A DNA stretch of 15,959 bases, taken from contig JBCCLR010000072.1 in the NCBI GenBank assembly GCA_039026755.1, positions 1-15,959 of the forward strand, read 5' to 3'. This DNA comes from CAKZYD01 sp039026755. Lineage in GTDB: Bacteria; Pseudomonadota; Alphaproteobacteria; Sphingomonadales; CAKZYD01. The position numbers were made by a program, and so were the translations under genes. Below the pieces are notes generated by a model. That model was given only the letters and a program-made list of their open reading frames with translations. It was not told where the DNA came from and did not search any database. This document shows, one piece after another, positions 7,985-14,036 of this stretch (within the stretch, counting starts at the first letter, position 1; every line of letters begins with the position of its first letter).

Positions 7985-8326
7985 CTAATCGTTGACGCCA
8001 AAGTCGCGCTCAATTTTGTTCATGCGCACGACATAAACGAAAATCAACGCCACGAAGGCATAGATGGAGCCTTGCTGGGCAAACCAGAAGCCAAGCGGCA
8101 TACCAAGGAAACTGAATTGATTGAGAAAATCGACAAACAGTATGCCGCAACCAAAAGAGACGACAAACCAAACCGTCATTAACTTGGCAAGCAAGCTGAT
8201 ATTGGCTTTCCAATAGGCCTCGCGCGTTGCCTTTGACGTGCTGGTATCTGTCACTGCGTGTCGTCTTTCATTATCTTGTAGTGATGGCTGGACCGTCGGC
8301 GGGTCCTGCGAAAATTGAGTGGCCAT
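7985..8326 (-). CDS. DUF4212 small membrane subunit of the sodium/solute symporter
   Basis: This 113-residue protein has two transmembrane segments (~45-66 and ~84-101). The conserved core runs from YWKANISLLAKL through FLNQFSFLGMPLGFWFAQQGS to a C-terminal RMNKIERDFG, which is diagnostic of the DUF4212 family found next to VC_2705-type symporters. The ATG at 8326 is chosen because GGGGAG at 8339-8334 lies 7 nt upstream. The frame reaches a TTG at 8341, but that codon overlaps the ribosome site itself. The first ~35 residues are polar and family-variable; a GTG at 8254 would remove most of them but lacks a good ribosome site. It is first gene of the operon, with 9 nt between its stop and the symporter ATG. 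Its presumed role is assembly or activity of the symporter, as suggested for the family. Confidence 0.9.
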   Translation of the reverse strand: MATQFSQDPPTVQPSLQDNERRHAVTDTSTSKATREAYWKANISLLAKLMTVWFVVSFGCGILFVDFLNQFSFLGMPLGFWFAQQGSIYAFVALIFVYVVRMNKIERDFGVND

Positions 8327-8350
8327 GCCTACTCTCCCCAAATGATCGTC

Positions 8351-8367
8351 GCCGCACGGTTTGCGGC
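8351..8367. promoter_or_regulatory. Hairpin-forming inverted repeat in the leader of the DUF4212-symporter operon
   Basis: The perfect repeat GCCGCA-N5-TGCGGC lies about 11 nt upstream of the DUF4212 ribosome-binding site on the minus strand. It could be a leader hairpin, a protein site or a weak terminator for the upstream MOSC gene, which ends at 8446. No T-tract follows on the minus strand, so termination is the least likely role. Confidence 0.35.
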
Positions 8368-8401
8368 ACAGTGGAAGGCTAACAAGCAGGATGGTGGAAG
8401 C

Positions 8402-8421
8402 GTAGACGACTTTAGTCTTAC
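8402..8421. promoter_or_regulatory. Dyad with GACTTTAGTC core upstream of the DUF4212-symporter operon
   Basis: The core GACTTTAGTC (8408-8417) is a 4+4 bp inverted repeat around TT. It is flanked by GTAGAC on the left and GTCTTAC on the right, giving an imperfect longer dyad. On the minus strand it reads GACTAAAGTC, sharing GACTAA with the dyad before crbS. Its centre is about 87 nt from the DUF4212 ATG. No clear -35/-10 pair is visible downstream, which would fit an activator-dependent promoter. Assigning it to CrbR is inference. Confidence 0.35.
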
Positions 8422-8445
8422 GGCTCTCTAGAGTTTAAAGCGGGC

Positions 8446-9210
8446 TTATGACCGTAGAACAGGGTCGCCAATCGCAGCCATGCCGGTGGCTGAAATCTCT
8501 GCATAGACGCCCATGTCATAATGGCCAAAGTGGCGTTTGATGAGCGCCGGCACGCTGAGATCGCGCTGCGCTGTTTCCGGGTCAACATCGGTTGCACCGC
8601 AGCGCTTGGTACGCATGACAACACTCGCCTTTGCGGCGCCAATTTGGATGTCTTTGCCAACCCAATCAAACTCCTGCCAGGCAGGCAAACCATCAACGTA
8701 TATGTTGGCACGAAAGCGCAGCGGATGAATCGCTTTTCCAGTGGCAGCTTCAAGTGCACGGATCGACGCCAAATTGACCAGTGATACAGCCCGCATCCTC
8801 GATTGGGAGACGACGCTAATATCGGTGAACTTATGTCCAGCCGCCGATACCACCCGAGGCTCTAATTTCTGGTCATCCAGATAAGCTTTTATGAATGTCT
8901 CGAGCGCTGCACGGCCGTCTCTCGTAGCCAGCTGAGCACGAAAACTGTCACCAGCTGGCTTAACCACGGCCAACGTCTCGCTGGGGGGGTCATAACTCGT
9001 CTTAAGCGCAGCAATCGCCGCATCGCGCAACAGCACAATAAACTTTGACTTGGGCACGGCGCGCGGCTCGTCTATATCGAAGCTGCCCGGCGCCCGAGCA
9101 ATGGCATATTGGCGGTCGCCGGCGATGCCATCTTGGGCAATCAGCTCAACCGCATCCAGCGCTTCAGCGGAAAAACCTTTTACCGGATAGCGATAGAGCC
9201 GCGTGATCAT
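8446..9210 (-). CDS. MOSC-domain protein (molybdenum cofactor sulfurase C-terminal type, YcbX-like)
   Basis: This 254-residue protein has an N-terminal MOSC_N beta barrel (residues ~1-100, starting ITRLYRYPVKG) and a MOSC domain (~110-250). The key MOSC cysteine is C204 in MRTKRCGATDVDP, followed by the family signature D-P-E-T-A-Q-R-D. Family members bind sulfur or the molybdenum cofactor; some, such as YcbX and mARC, reduce N-hydroxylated compounds. I see no ferredoxin domain, so this is a stand-alone MOSC protein and its electron partner is unknown. The ATG at 9210 matches the usual family start; a GTG at 9237 would add nine unconserved residues. It begins 52 nt downstream of tRNA-Lys on the same strand and could share its transcript. 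A C7 tract occurs in the coding strand near 8983-8989. Confidence 0.87.
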   Translation of the reverse strand: MITRLYRYPVKGFSAEALDAVELIAQDGIAGDRQYAIARAPGSFDIDEPRAVPKSKFIVLLRDAAIAALKTSYDPPSETLAVVKPAGDSFRAQLATRDGRAALETFIKAYLDDQKLEPRVVSAAGHKFTDISVVSQSRMRAVSLVNLASIRALEAATGKAIHPLRFRANIYVDGLPAWQEFDWVGKDIQIGAAKASVVMRTKRCGATDVDPETAQRDLSVPALIKRHFGHYDMGVYAEISATGMAAIGDPVLRS

Positions 9211-9262
9211 GCGCCCAGGCATGCCACAGCGGCGCACACAATAGCTATATATTTTCGGGGAA

Positions 9263-9338
9263 TGGTGAGTCCGACAGGGTTCGAACCTGTGACCTACTGA
9301 TTAAAAGTCAGTTGCTCTACCAGCTGAGCTACGGACCC
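9263..9338 (-). tRNA. tRNA-Lys (UUU anticodon), CCA encoded
   Basis: The minus strand forms a 76-nt cloverleaf. The acceptor GGGTCCG pairs with CGGACTC (one G-T), and the D-arm region is GCTCAGCTGGTAGAGC. The anticodon stem ACTGA/TCAGT bears the loop CTTTTAA with anticodon TTT, and the T arm has ACAGG-TTCGAAC-CCTGT. Discriminator A is followed by an encoded CCA (9265-9263). All arms are intact. Confidence 0.97.
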
Positions 9339-9355
9339 CTCTTAAAACCTCGGCG

Positions 9356-9385
9356 GATATAGACCGGAGCATGGCACGGCATCAA
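9356..9385 (-). promoter_or_regulatory. Candidate promoter of tRNA-Lys
   Basis: On the minus strand TTGATG (9385-9380) and TATATC (9361-9356) are spaced 18 nt apart and end 17 nt before the tRNA 5' end. This leaves a short leader, as usual for tRNA genes. Consensus match only. Confidence 0.45.
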
Positions 9386-9508
9386 GCGAAAAACTTTTGC
9401 TTGCGACCAGAATGCTCCGCTAATAGCCGCCAAGGTCGATGAGCCGTGTAGGCTGGCGGTATTCAGGAGATACATAAACACTGTTCAAAATGTCGCATCT
9501 GTTATCTA

Positions 9509-9566
9509 TTTCTTAAGAAAGGATTGACGGAAAACTAGTTTTCGCTTAGTTATTATACCGTTATAA
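9509..9566. repeat. Three evenly spaced palindromes upstream of the first VPxP-CTERM gene
   Basis: Three perfect dyads occur in 58 nt: TTTCTTAAGAAA (9509-9520), GAAAACTAGTTTTC (9530-9543) and TTATA-ccgt-TATAA (9553-9566). Their centres are 22 and 23 nt apart, about two helical turns. A possible -35 TTGACG (9524-9529) lies between the first two, but no well-spaced -10 is clear. They end 28 nt before the ATG at 9595 and look like an operator/promoter region. Their sequences differ, so one protein binding all three is not implied. Confidence 0.4.
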
Positions 9567-9594
9567 ACGATTTCTAATACGGGGTTGCTTAGTC

Positions 9595-10305
9595 ATGAAA
9601 ATTAACTTGGTTGCTGCTGGTCTCTCTGCATTTTTGGCAATGACATCCGCGGCGCACGCTACAGTGGTCATTTCACCGACATTGCCCGCGGGCATAACTC
9701 TTGATTTTACCAATATTCCGCGCACAACGAGTTCAGGCACGGTGGTTGACTTAAACGGGAACGCGGCTTTCCAAACGGCTCTGAATAATGCTGGTATATC
9801 CTCCATCACCGCAACGGCAAATACCGTAGATTTTGACTCGCGCTATGATGAAGATACGGAATTTGATGCAGGCCCAGCACTGTTTGGCCTCAACAATGGT
9901 GCACTTATTGCGCTAGACGCAGATGAAACGACTTCAGCTGCCCCTGCCTTCGCTGCTCCGACGTTCCAGATCGATTTCATCGGATTGGTGAGTGAGTTCG
10001 GCTTGCGCTTTGCAGATACATCTAGGAGTTTTGCGACGCCGTCACTCAGTTTTTTCCGGAACGGCGTGGAATTGGACACGGTCACAATTACCCAGACATA
10101 CACCGCAGAGACCAACTTTGGCTTTTCCCTCATGGGCGAAGACTTTGATCGCGTCGATGTAAATACGGGAACAAGCGACGGCGTCGGCATTGCCGCGCTT
10201 ACCGTTGTTCCTTCTGCGATACCTGTGCCTTCCGCTGGCATCTTAATCGCGGGCGCACTTGGCGGTGCGGCACTGCTCAGACGCAGAGCAGCAAAACGCG
10301 CCTAA
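9595..10305 (+). CDS. Secreted protein with VPxP-type PEP-CTERM-like sorting signal
   Basis: This 236-residue protein of unknown function has a Sec signal peptide at residues 1-22 (cleavage likely after SAAHA). A beta-rich, Asp/Thr-rich middle has no cysteine. The C-terminal sorting cassette is IPVPS (209-213), then a hydrophobic stretch to ~228, then a basic RRR end. This three-part tail is the hallmark of PEP-CTERM/VPLPA-CTERM proteins that an exosortase cuts and delivers to the cell surface, often with exopolysaccharide. The middle contains a segment FIGLVSEFGLRFADTS reminiscent of beta-sandwich adhesin-like CTERM proteins, but I cannot name a domain. An exosortase is not in this window. 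The gene has its own palindrome-rich upstream region and a strong terminator, so it is monocistronic. Confidence 0.85.
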   Translation: MKINLVAAGLSAFLAMTSAAHATVVISPTLPAGITLDFTNIPRTTSSGTVVDLNGNAAFQTALNNAGISSITATANTVDFDSRYDEDTEFDAGPALFGLNNGALIALDADETTSAAPAFAAPTFQIDFIGLVSEFGLRFADTSRSFATPSLSFFRNGVELDTVTITQTYTAETNFGFSLMGEDFDRVDVNTGTSDGVGIAALTVVPSAIPVPSAGILIAGALGGAALLRRRAAKRA

Positions 10306-10328
10306 ATTGCATTATGTCGAGAGGAACG

Positions 10329-10358
10329 GGCCGGAGCGTTTGCGCTTCGGCCTTTTTT
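10329..10358 (+). terminator. Intrinsic terminator of the first CTERM gene
   Basis: A 10-bp GC-rich stem (10329-10338 with 10343-10352, one G-T pair) with a TTTG loop is followed by six T residues. The T-tract runs into the TAA stop codon of tgt on the other strand (10357-10359). On the minus strand the same hairpin lacks a T-tract. Confidence 0.92.
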
Positions 10359-11499
10359 ATAGTGCCGCAATGTCACCAGCGGACTGCAGCGCGTAAAATT
10401 CCGCGATAAAGTCATCGAGTGCTTCGGCAGCAATCGCCGCCCTTAAGCCTGCCATCAGCTCCTGATAATAGCTTAAATTATGCTGCGTCAGCAGCATGGC
10501 GCCTAAGATCTCGTTCGACTTAATGAGATGATGCAAATACGCCCGTGAAAACCGGGTGGAGGCACCGCAGCTGCTCTCCTCATCCAGAGGGCGCGGATCA
10601 TCGCGGTGGCGGGCGTTTTTTAGGTTGACCGGCCCACGCCGGGTAAAGGCTTGGCCGTTGCGGGCGGAACGGGTCGGCAATACGCAATCAAACATATCAA
10701 TGCCGCGCGCCACGGCCTCCACCAAATCGCTCGGCTTGCCAACGCCCATAAGATAGCGCGGCTTTTCTGCCGGCAGCATCGGCGCACAAAAATCGAGCGT
10801 ACGCAGCATCTCCGCCTGTCCCTCACCCACAGCAAGGCCGCCCACGGCATAGCCATCAAAGCCGATGCCCGTAAGAACTTCGGTGGAGCGCTGGCGCAGG
10901 TCTTCAAACATACTGCCTTGCTGGATGCCAAAAAGGCAGGCGTTTTGCGCGTGCGCGCCGCCGGCATCAAAGGCTGTGCGCGAGCGCGCCGCCCAGCGCA
11001 TGGACAGCTCCATGCTGGTTTTGGCTTCATCATGGCTGCATGGGTATGGCGTGCATTCATCAAAGGCCATGACGATGTCGCTGCCGATCTGGCGCTGGAT
11101 CTGCATGCTGGTTTCCGGGCTAAGCAGATGCCGCGAGCCGTCAATGTGGCTGGCAAAGGTGACGCCCTCTTCCGTCATCTTGCGCAAGCTCGCCAGCGAC
11201 ATCACTTGATAGCCGCCGGAATCGGTGAGAATTGGCCCCGCCCAATCCATAAAACGATGCAGACCGCCGAGCCGTTCCATGCGCTCCGCGCCTGGGCGCA
11301 GCATCAAATGATAGGTGTTGCCAAGCAGGATATCCGCGCCCGTTTCCGCCACGTGCTCGGGCATCATGGCTTTAACTGTCCCTGCCGTGCCAACAGGCAT
11401 GAAGGCAGGCGTGCGGATATCGCCGCGTTTCAGGTGGATCACACCAGTGCGCGCCTTGCCATCGGTGGCGTGGATATCAAACGCAAAACGCGAGGTCAT
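10357..11499 (-). CDS. tgt: Queuine/preQ1 tRNA-ribosyltransferase with altered zinc site
   Basis: Tgt exchanges guanine-34 for preQ1 in tRNAs with GUN anticodons, the committing step of queuosine synthesis. The 380-residue length and all regions are typical: the general-base motif DSGGYQVM with D93, the substrate loop around GIQQGS and GGLAVGEG, and catalytic D271 in MFDCVLPTRSARNG. Numbering is offset by nine from the Zymomonas enzyme (D102, D280). The zinc site is unusual. The positions equivalent to C318, C320, C323 and H349 are S309, C311, S314 and H340, so two of four ligands are serine. The ATG at 11499 overlaps the queA stop by 4 nt (ATGA), indicating translational coupling. The reading frame is intact. 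The family is certain; zinc binding and activity are open questions. Confidence 0.95.
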   Translation of the reverse strand: MTSRFAFDIHATDGKARTGVIHLKRGDIRTPAFMPVGTAGTVKAMMPEHVAETGADILLGNTYHLMLRPGAERMERLGGLHRFMDWAGPILTDSGGYQVMSLASLRKMTEEGVTFASHIDGSRHLLSPETSMQIQRQIGSDIVMAFDECTPYPCSHDEAKTSMELSMRWAARSRTAFDAGGAHAQNACLFGIQQGSMFEDLRQRSTEVLTGIGFDGYAVGGLAVGEGQAEMLRTLDFCAPMLPAEKPRYLMGVGKPSDLVEAVARGIDMFDCVLPTRSARNGQAFTRRGPVNLKNARHRDDPRPLDEESSCGASTRFSRAYLHHLIKSNEILGAMLLTQHNLSYYQELMAGLRAAIAAEALDDFIAEFYALQSAGDIAAL

Positions 11500-12554
11500 T
11501 TCTGCGGCGCTTCCGGCACCATCAAACAGGCATCCCCATAAGAGAAAAACCGGTAGCCGCTTTTCAGTGCATGTGCATAGGCCGCTAATATGCGCTCGCG
11601 CCCCATCAGCGCGCTCACCAGCATGAGGAGGGTGGATTTGGGCAAATGGAAGTTGGTGATCAGTCCATCAATCGTGCGAAAGCGGTAGCCGGGGGTGATA
11701 AACAGGTCGGTATCGCCGGCAAAGGCGGAAAGTTCGCCGCGCGCACTGGCTGCTTCAAGCACGCGCAGCGCAGTCGTCCCCACGGCAATGATGCGGCTGC
11801 CTTTCGCCTTTGCCGCATTGAGCCTGGCCGCGACATCGGCAGAGATTTCGCCATATTCGCTATGCATCTGGTGATCAGCAATATTGTCCACTTTAACCGG
11901 CAAAAATGTGCCCGCACCCACATGCAGCGTCACAATTTCATGCTCAATGCCGGCGTTGGCAAGCGCGGTCATGACCCGCTCTGTGAAATGCAGACTGGCC
12001 GTTGGGGCCGCTACAGCACCCGGCTTGGCCGCAAATAGGCTTTGATAGTCCGCCGCATCGCGCGCAGTGACCGGCCGCTTACTGGCAATATAAGGCGGCA
12101 GCGGCATCACGCCGTGCTGACTGAGCGCGCTTAAGAAACTGTCAGCATCGCCAGAAAAGCGGAGCAGCACTTCGCCGCCATCCCGCTTTTCAAGCACCTC
12201 AGCCTCAAATGCGTCAGCAAATGTAACCATCTGGCCCGGCTTTAGGCGTTTGGCGTTTTTAACAAAACACGCCCATTCCAAACCCGCCTGCCCCTTTTCC
12301 CCCACCTCAGCTTTATGCAAAGTCACTTCAACCTTTGCTTCGCCCCGGGTTCCAAACAGCCGCGCGGGAATGACTTTTGTGTCGTTAAACACCAAGATAT
12401 CACCCCGCCTTAACTGGCTTGGAAGGTCTAAAAAGCGCGCATCATGCGTCGCAGCAGCAGAGAGCACCAGAAGCCGCGATGTATCAGGCGGATCAGCCGG
12501 GTAGAGCGCGATGGCGCTTTCATCTAGCGCGTAATCAAAATCGCTGAGTTTCAG
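11496..12554 (-). CDS. queA: S-adenosylmethionine:tRNA ribosyltransferase-isomerase, apparent CTG start
   Basis: QueA transfers the ribosyl part of SAM to preQ1 in tRNA, making epoxyqueuosine. Recognisable segments are GDILVFNDTKVIPARLFGTR, HFTERVMTAL, LHVGAGTFLPVK, HSEYGEIS, GTTALRVLEA and the C-terminal FSYGDACLMV. The first conventional start in frame is a GTG at 12467, giving 323 residues. Family homology continues 29 codons upstream (KLSDFDYALDESAIALYPAD) and stops at a CTG (12554-12552) aligned to the usual initial Met. That gives 352 residues, close to the ~356 of E. coli QueA. TTAGG lies 7 nt before the CTG. I found no in-frame ATG, GTG or TTG further up, so the coordinates use CTG. 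The gene follows the cyclophilin stop by 17 nt and overlaps tgt by 4 nt. Confidence 0.93.
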   Translation of the reverse strand: MKLSDFDYALDESAIALYPADPPDTSRLLVLSAAATHDARFLDLPSQLRRGDILVFNDTKVIPARLFGTRGEAKVEVTLHKAEVGEKGQAGLEWACFVKNAKRLKPGQMVTFADAFEAEVLEKRDGGEVLLRFSGDADSFLSALSQHGVMPLPPYIASKRPVTARDAADYQSLFAAKPGAVAAPTASLHFTERVMTALANAGIEHEIVTLHVGAGTFLPVKVDNIADHQMHSEYGEISADVAARLNAAKAKGSRIIAVGTTALRVLEAASARGELSAFAGDTDLFITPGYRFRTIDGLITNFHLPKSTLLMLVSALMGRERILAAYAHALKSGYRFFSYGDACLMVPEAPQK

Positions 12555-12561
12555 GGCACGG

Positions 12562-12566
12562 CCTAA
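12562..12566 (-). promoter_or_regulatory. Ribosome-binding site supporting the CTG start of queA
   Basis: TTAGG on the minus strand is 7 nt upstream of the CTG at 12554. It lies between the cyclophilin stop codon (12574-12572) and queA. It is only a partial Shine-Dalgarno match, so it is supportive rather than decisive. Confidence 0.45.
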
Positions 12567-12571
12567 GGGCG

Positions 12572-13117
12572 CTAAGACGCGTCGCTGGCAATCACGGCCT
12601 TGACGATTGTGCTTGGGCTGGCCGGCGGCTCGCCGCGTTCAATAGTGTCAACAAATTCCATGCCATCGGTTACTCGGCCCCACACTGTATATTGATTGTC
12701 GAGGCCGAAATTAGGCTGCAGCATGATGAAGAACTGACTGTTGGCAGTGTTTGGCTGGTTGGTCCGCGCCATGGACGTAACCCCGCGCAGATGCGGAAAT
12801 TCATTAAATTCCGCTTCTAAGTCCGGCAATGAAGAGCCGCCAGCCCCGGTGCCTTGCGGATCACCAGTTTGCGCCATAAAGCCCTCAATCACCCGGTGAA
12901 ACTTTAGGCCGTCATAAAAGCCCTGGCGGGTAAGCAGCTTGATGCGCTCAACATGCTTGGGCGCAAGGTCTGGGCGCATTAAAATGCGTACATCACCGCC
13001 GGTGGACAGTGTCAGCACCAGCGTATTTTCCAAATCCTGTGCCTGCGCCGTAGCAGCCATAAACAGTCCTCCAAAAATTAAAGTGGTAAGCCAGCGCAGC
13101 ATGAGGTCTTTCTTCAT
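12572..13117 (-). CDS. Periplasmic cyclophilin-type peptidyl-prolyl cis-trans isomerase
   Basis: This ~181-residue protein interconverts cis and trans proline bonds to aid protein folding. The cyclophilin core is complete: the catalytic-Arg motif FHRVIEGFMAQTGDPQGTG, then NTANSQFFIML and the C-terminal VWGRVTDGMEFVD. The N-terminus is a Sec signal peptide ending in AATAQA, so it should be exported like PpiA. The ATG at 13117 is preferred over 13153, because a TATAAT at 13164-13159 would place the transcript start about at the upstream ATG. An ATG at 13102 is also possible and keeps most of the signal peptide. It is first gene of the cyclophilin-queA-tgt operon, with 17 nt to queA. Cotranscription with queA and tgt is common in alphaproteobacteria; no functional link is established. 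Confidence 0.9.
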   Translation of the reverse strand: MKKDLMLRWLTTLIFGGLFMAATAQAQDLENTLVLTLSTGGDVRILMRPDLAPKHVERIKLLTRQGFYDGLKFHRVIEGFMAQTGDPQGTGAGGSSLPDLEAEFNEFPHLRGVTSMARTNQPNTANSQFFIMLQPNFGLDNQYTVWGRVTDGMEFVDTIERGEPPASPSTIVKAVIASDAS

Positions 13118-13158
13118 CTTAGTGCGGCGAGAGACGATAACGGCGCGATACATGATGG

Positions 13159-13164
13159 ATTATA
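13159..13164 (-). promoter_or_regulatory. TATAAT -10 element of the cyclophilin-queA-tgt operon
   Basis: A perfect TATAAT lies on the minus strand 41 nt upstream of the chosen cyclophilin ATG. No good -35 is visible at 16-18 nt (CGTCCA at 13187-13182 is poor). The assignment rests on the -10 and the position. Confidence 0.4.
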
Positions 13165-13246
13165 ACCCGTTTGGCAAGTCTTGGACGCAGCGCCCATGAT
13201 GAAGCACCGGTAAAGGACCTGCGACATTGAAGACAATGATCATAGA

Positions 13247-13273
13247 TTGACCGTAACGATAACAGCTTATATT
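13247..13273 (+). promoter_or_regulatory. Candidate promoter of the second CTERM gene
   Basis: TTGACC (13247-13252) and TATATT (13268-13273) are 15 nt apart, a short spacer. This would leave a leader of about 105 nt before the ATG at 13385. The region between holds nothing else I recognise. Confidence 0.3.
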
Positions 13274-13384
13274 CGTTTCTTATCCGTTTTAAATACTCGA
13301 GGCGGTATGTAAGGTGGCGGAAAAACAGGCGTTTAGAACACTGTTGCCGGAATAGCTTATCGCGTAAATCGTTGGGATAAAAAG

Positions 13385-13963
13385 ATGAATGTATTGAAAG
13401 TTATTGTATCATTTGCAGGCCTTTGGAGCTGCTGCTGTGCGCCGACGGCGACGGCCGCCACGCTTATAACAGCGGGCGACCAACTCCGTATCGATTTTGA
13501 CATTGCGACGACTTTGCCCGGACCTTTTGTCGAGCTGCGCTTTGGGCTGGCTTTCGGCATACCTGGTGTACCTGGCAACACGCAGGCCGCTGCGAATGTT
13601 TTCGTCCCTGGTGACAGCTACAAGATCGCTTGGTTTGATAACGACGGTACTGCGCTGTCTGCCCTACAATCGGAGGACATACGGACCGTTAATCAGCCCG
13701 TCATAAGCAGTCTACGTCGCAATGACCTTGATGTACCGCTCACCGATACCGATGGATTTGGCATTCTTACGATGCTCACCGGTAGCTTTGTCGTCAACAA
13801 CGCACGCGTTGGGCTATTGCCCGTAGCATTTGGTCCTAACTCCACGGGTATCCAGCCTGCAACGTTCCGCAAAGTGAACCCAGTACCCGTTCCTGCAAGT
13901 GTGGTGCTGATGGGGTCCGCGATTGGTGTCTTCGGCGCCTTTCGCCGCCGGTTTGCGCGCTAA
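13385..13963 (+). CDS. Second secreted protein with VPxPA-type PEP-CTERM-like sorting signal
   Basis: This 192-residue protein of unknown function has a signal peptide at residues 1-24 (cleavage around TATA-A) that unusually contains three consecutive cysteines (16-18). The mature part is beta-rich, starting LITAGDQLRIDFDIATTLPG. The C-terminus has the sorting cassette: VPVPA (167-171), a hydrophobic helix, then RRRFAR. It should be handled by the same exosortase-type machinery as the protein encoded at 9595, but the mature domains do not look alike. GGGA lies 7 nt before the ATG. Its upstream region is divergent from the cyclophilin operon, and it is followed by a hairpin. LWSC around C16 is a poor lipobox (Trp at -2), so lipoprotein status is unlikely. 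Confidence 0.82.
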   Translation: MNVLKVIVSFAGLWSCCCAPTATAATLITAGDQLRIDFDIATTLPGPFVELRFGLAFGIPGVPGNTQAAANVFVPGDSYKIAWFDNDGTALSALQSEDIRTVNQPVISSLRRNDLDVPLTDTDGFGILTMLTGSFVVNNARVGLLPVAFGPNSTGIQPATFRKVNPVPVPASVVLMGSAIGVFGAFRRRFAR

Positions 13964-13981
13964 GCACAGCGTTATCACAAG

Positions 13982-14007
13982 CGCCAGACGGGGTATCGCG
14001 TCTGGCG
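13982..14007. terminator. Hairpin between the convergent CTERM and TonB-receptor genes
   Basis: A perfect 9-bp stem CGCCAGACG/CGTCTGGCG has an 8-nt loop. It is placed 19 nt after the CTERM stop and 30 nt beyond the receptor stop. Neither strand has a T-tract, so it may be a weak or assisted bidirectional terminator. Confidence 0.5.
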
Positions 14008-14036
14008 TAAAGGATACTTCTAATAGACTGATTTTA

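Noticed and set aside
9109..9300. Small plus-strand frame ending in SPTGFEPVTY
   Set aside because: This peptide is the well-known spurious translation of the reverse strand of a tRNA gene (here tRNA-Lys).
10651..11541. 296-codon open frame on the plus strand
   Set aside because: It lies antisense to tgt, whose family match is certain. The translation is low-complexity, rich in Arg, His and Ala, and shows no family. It is a shadow frame.
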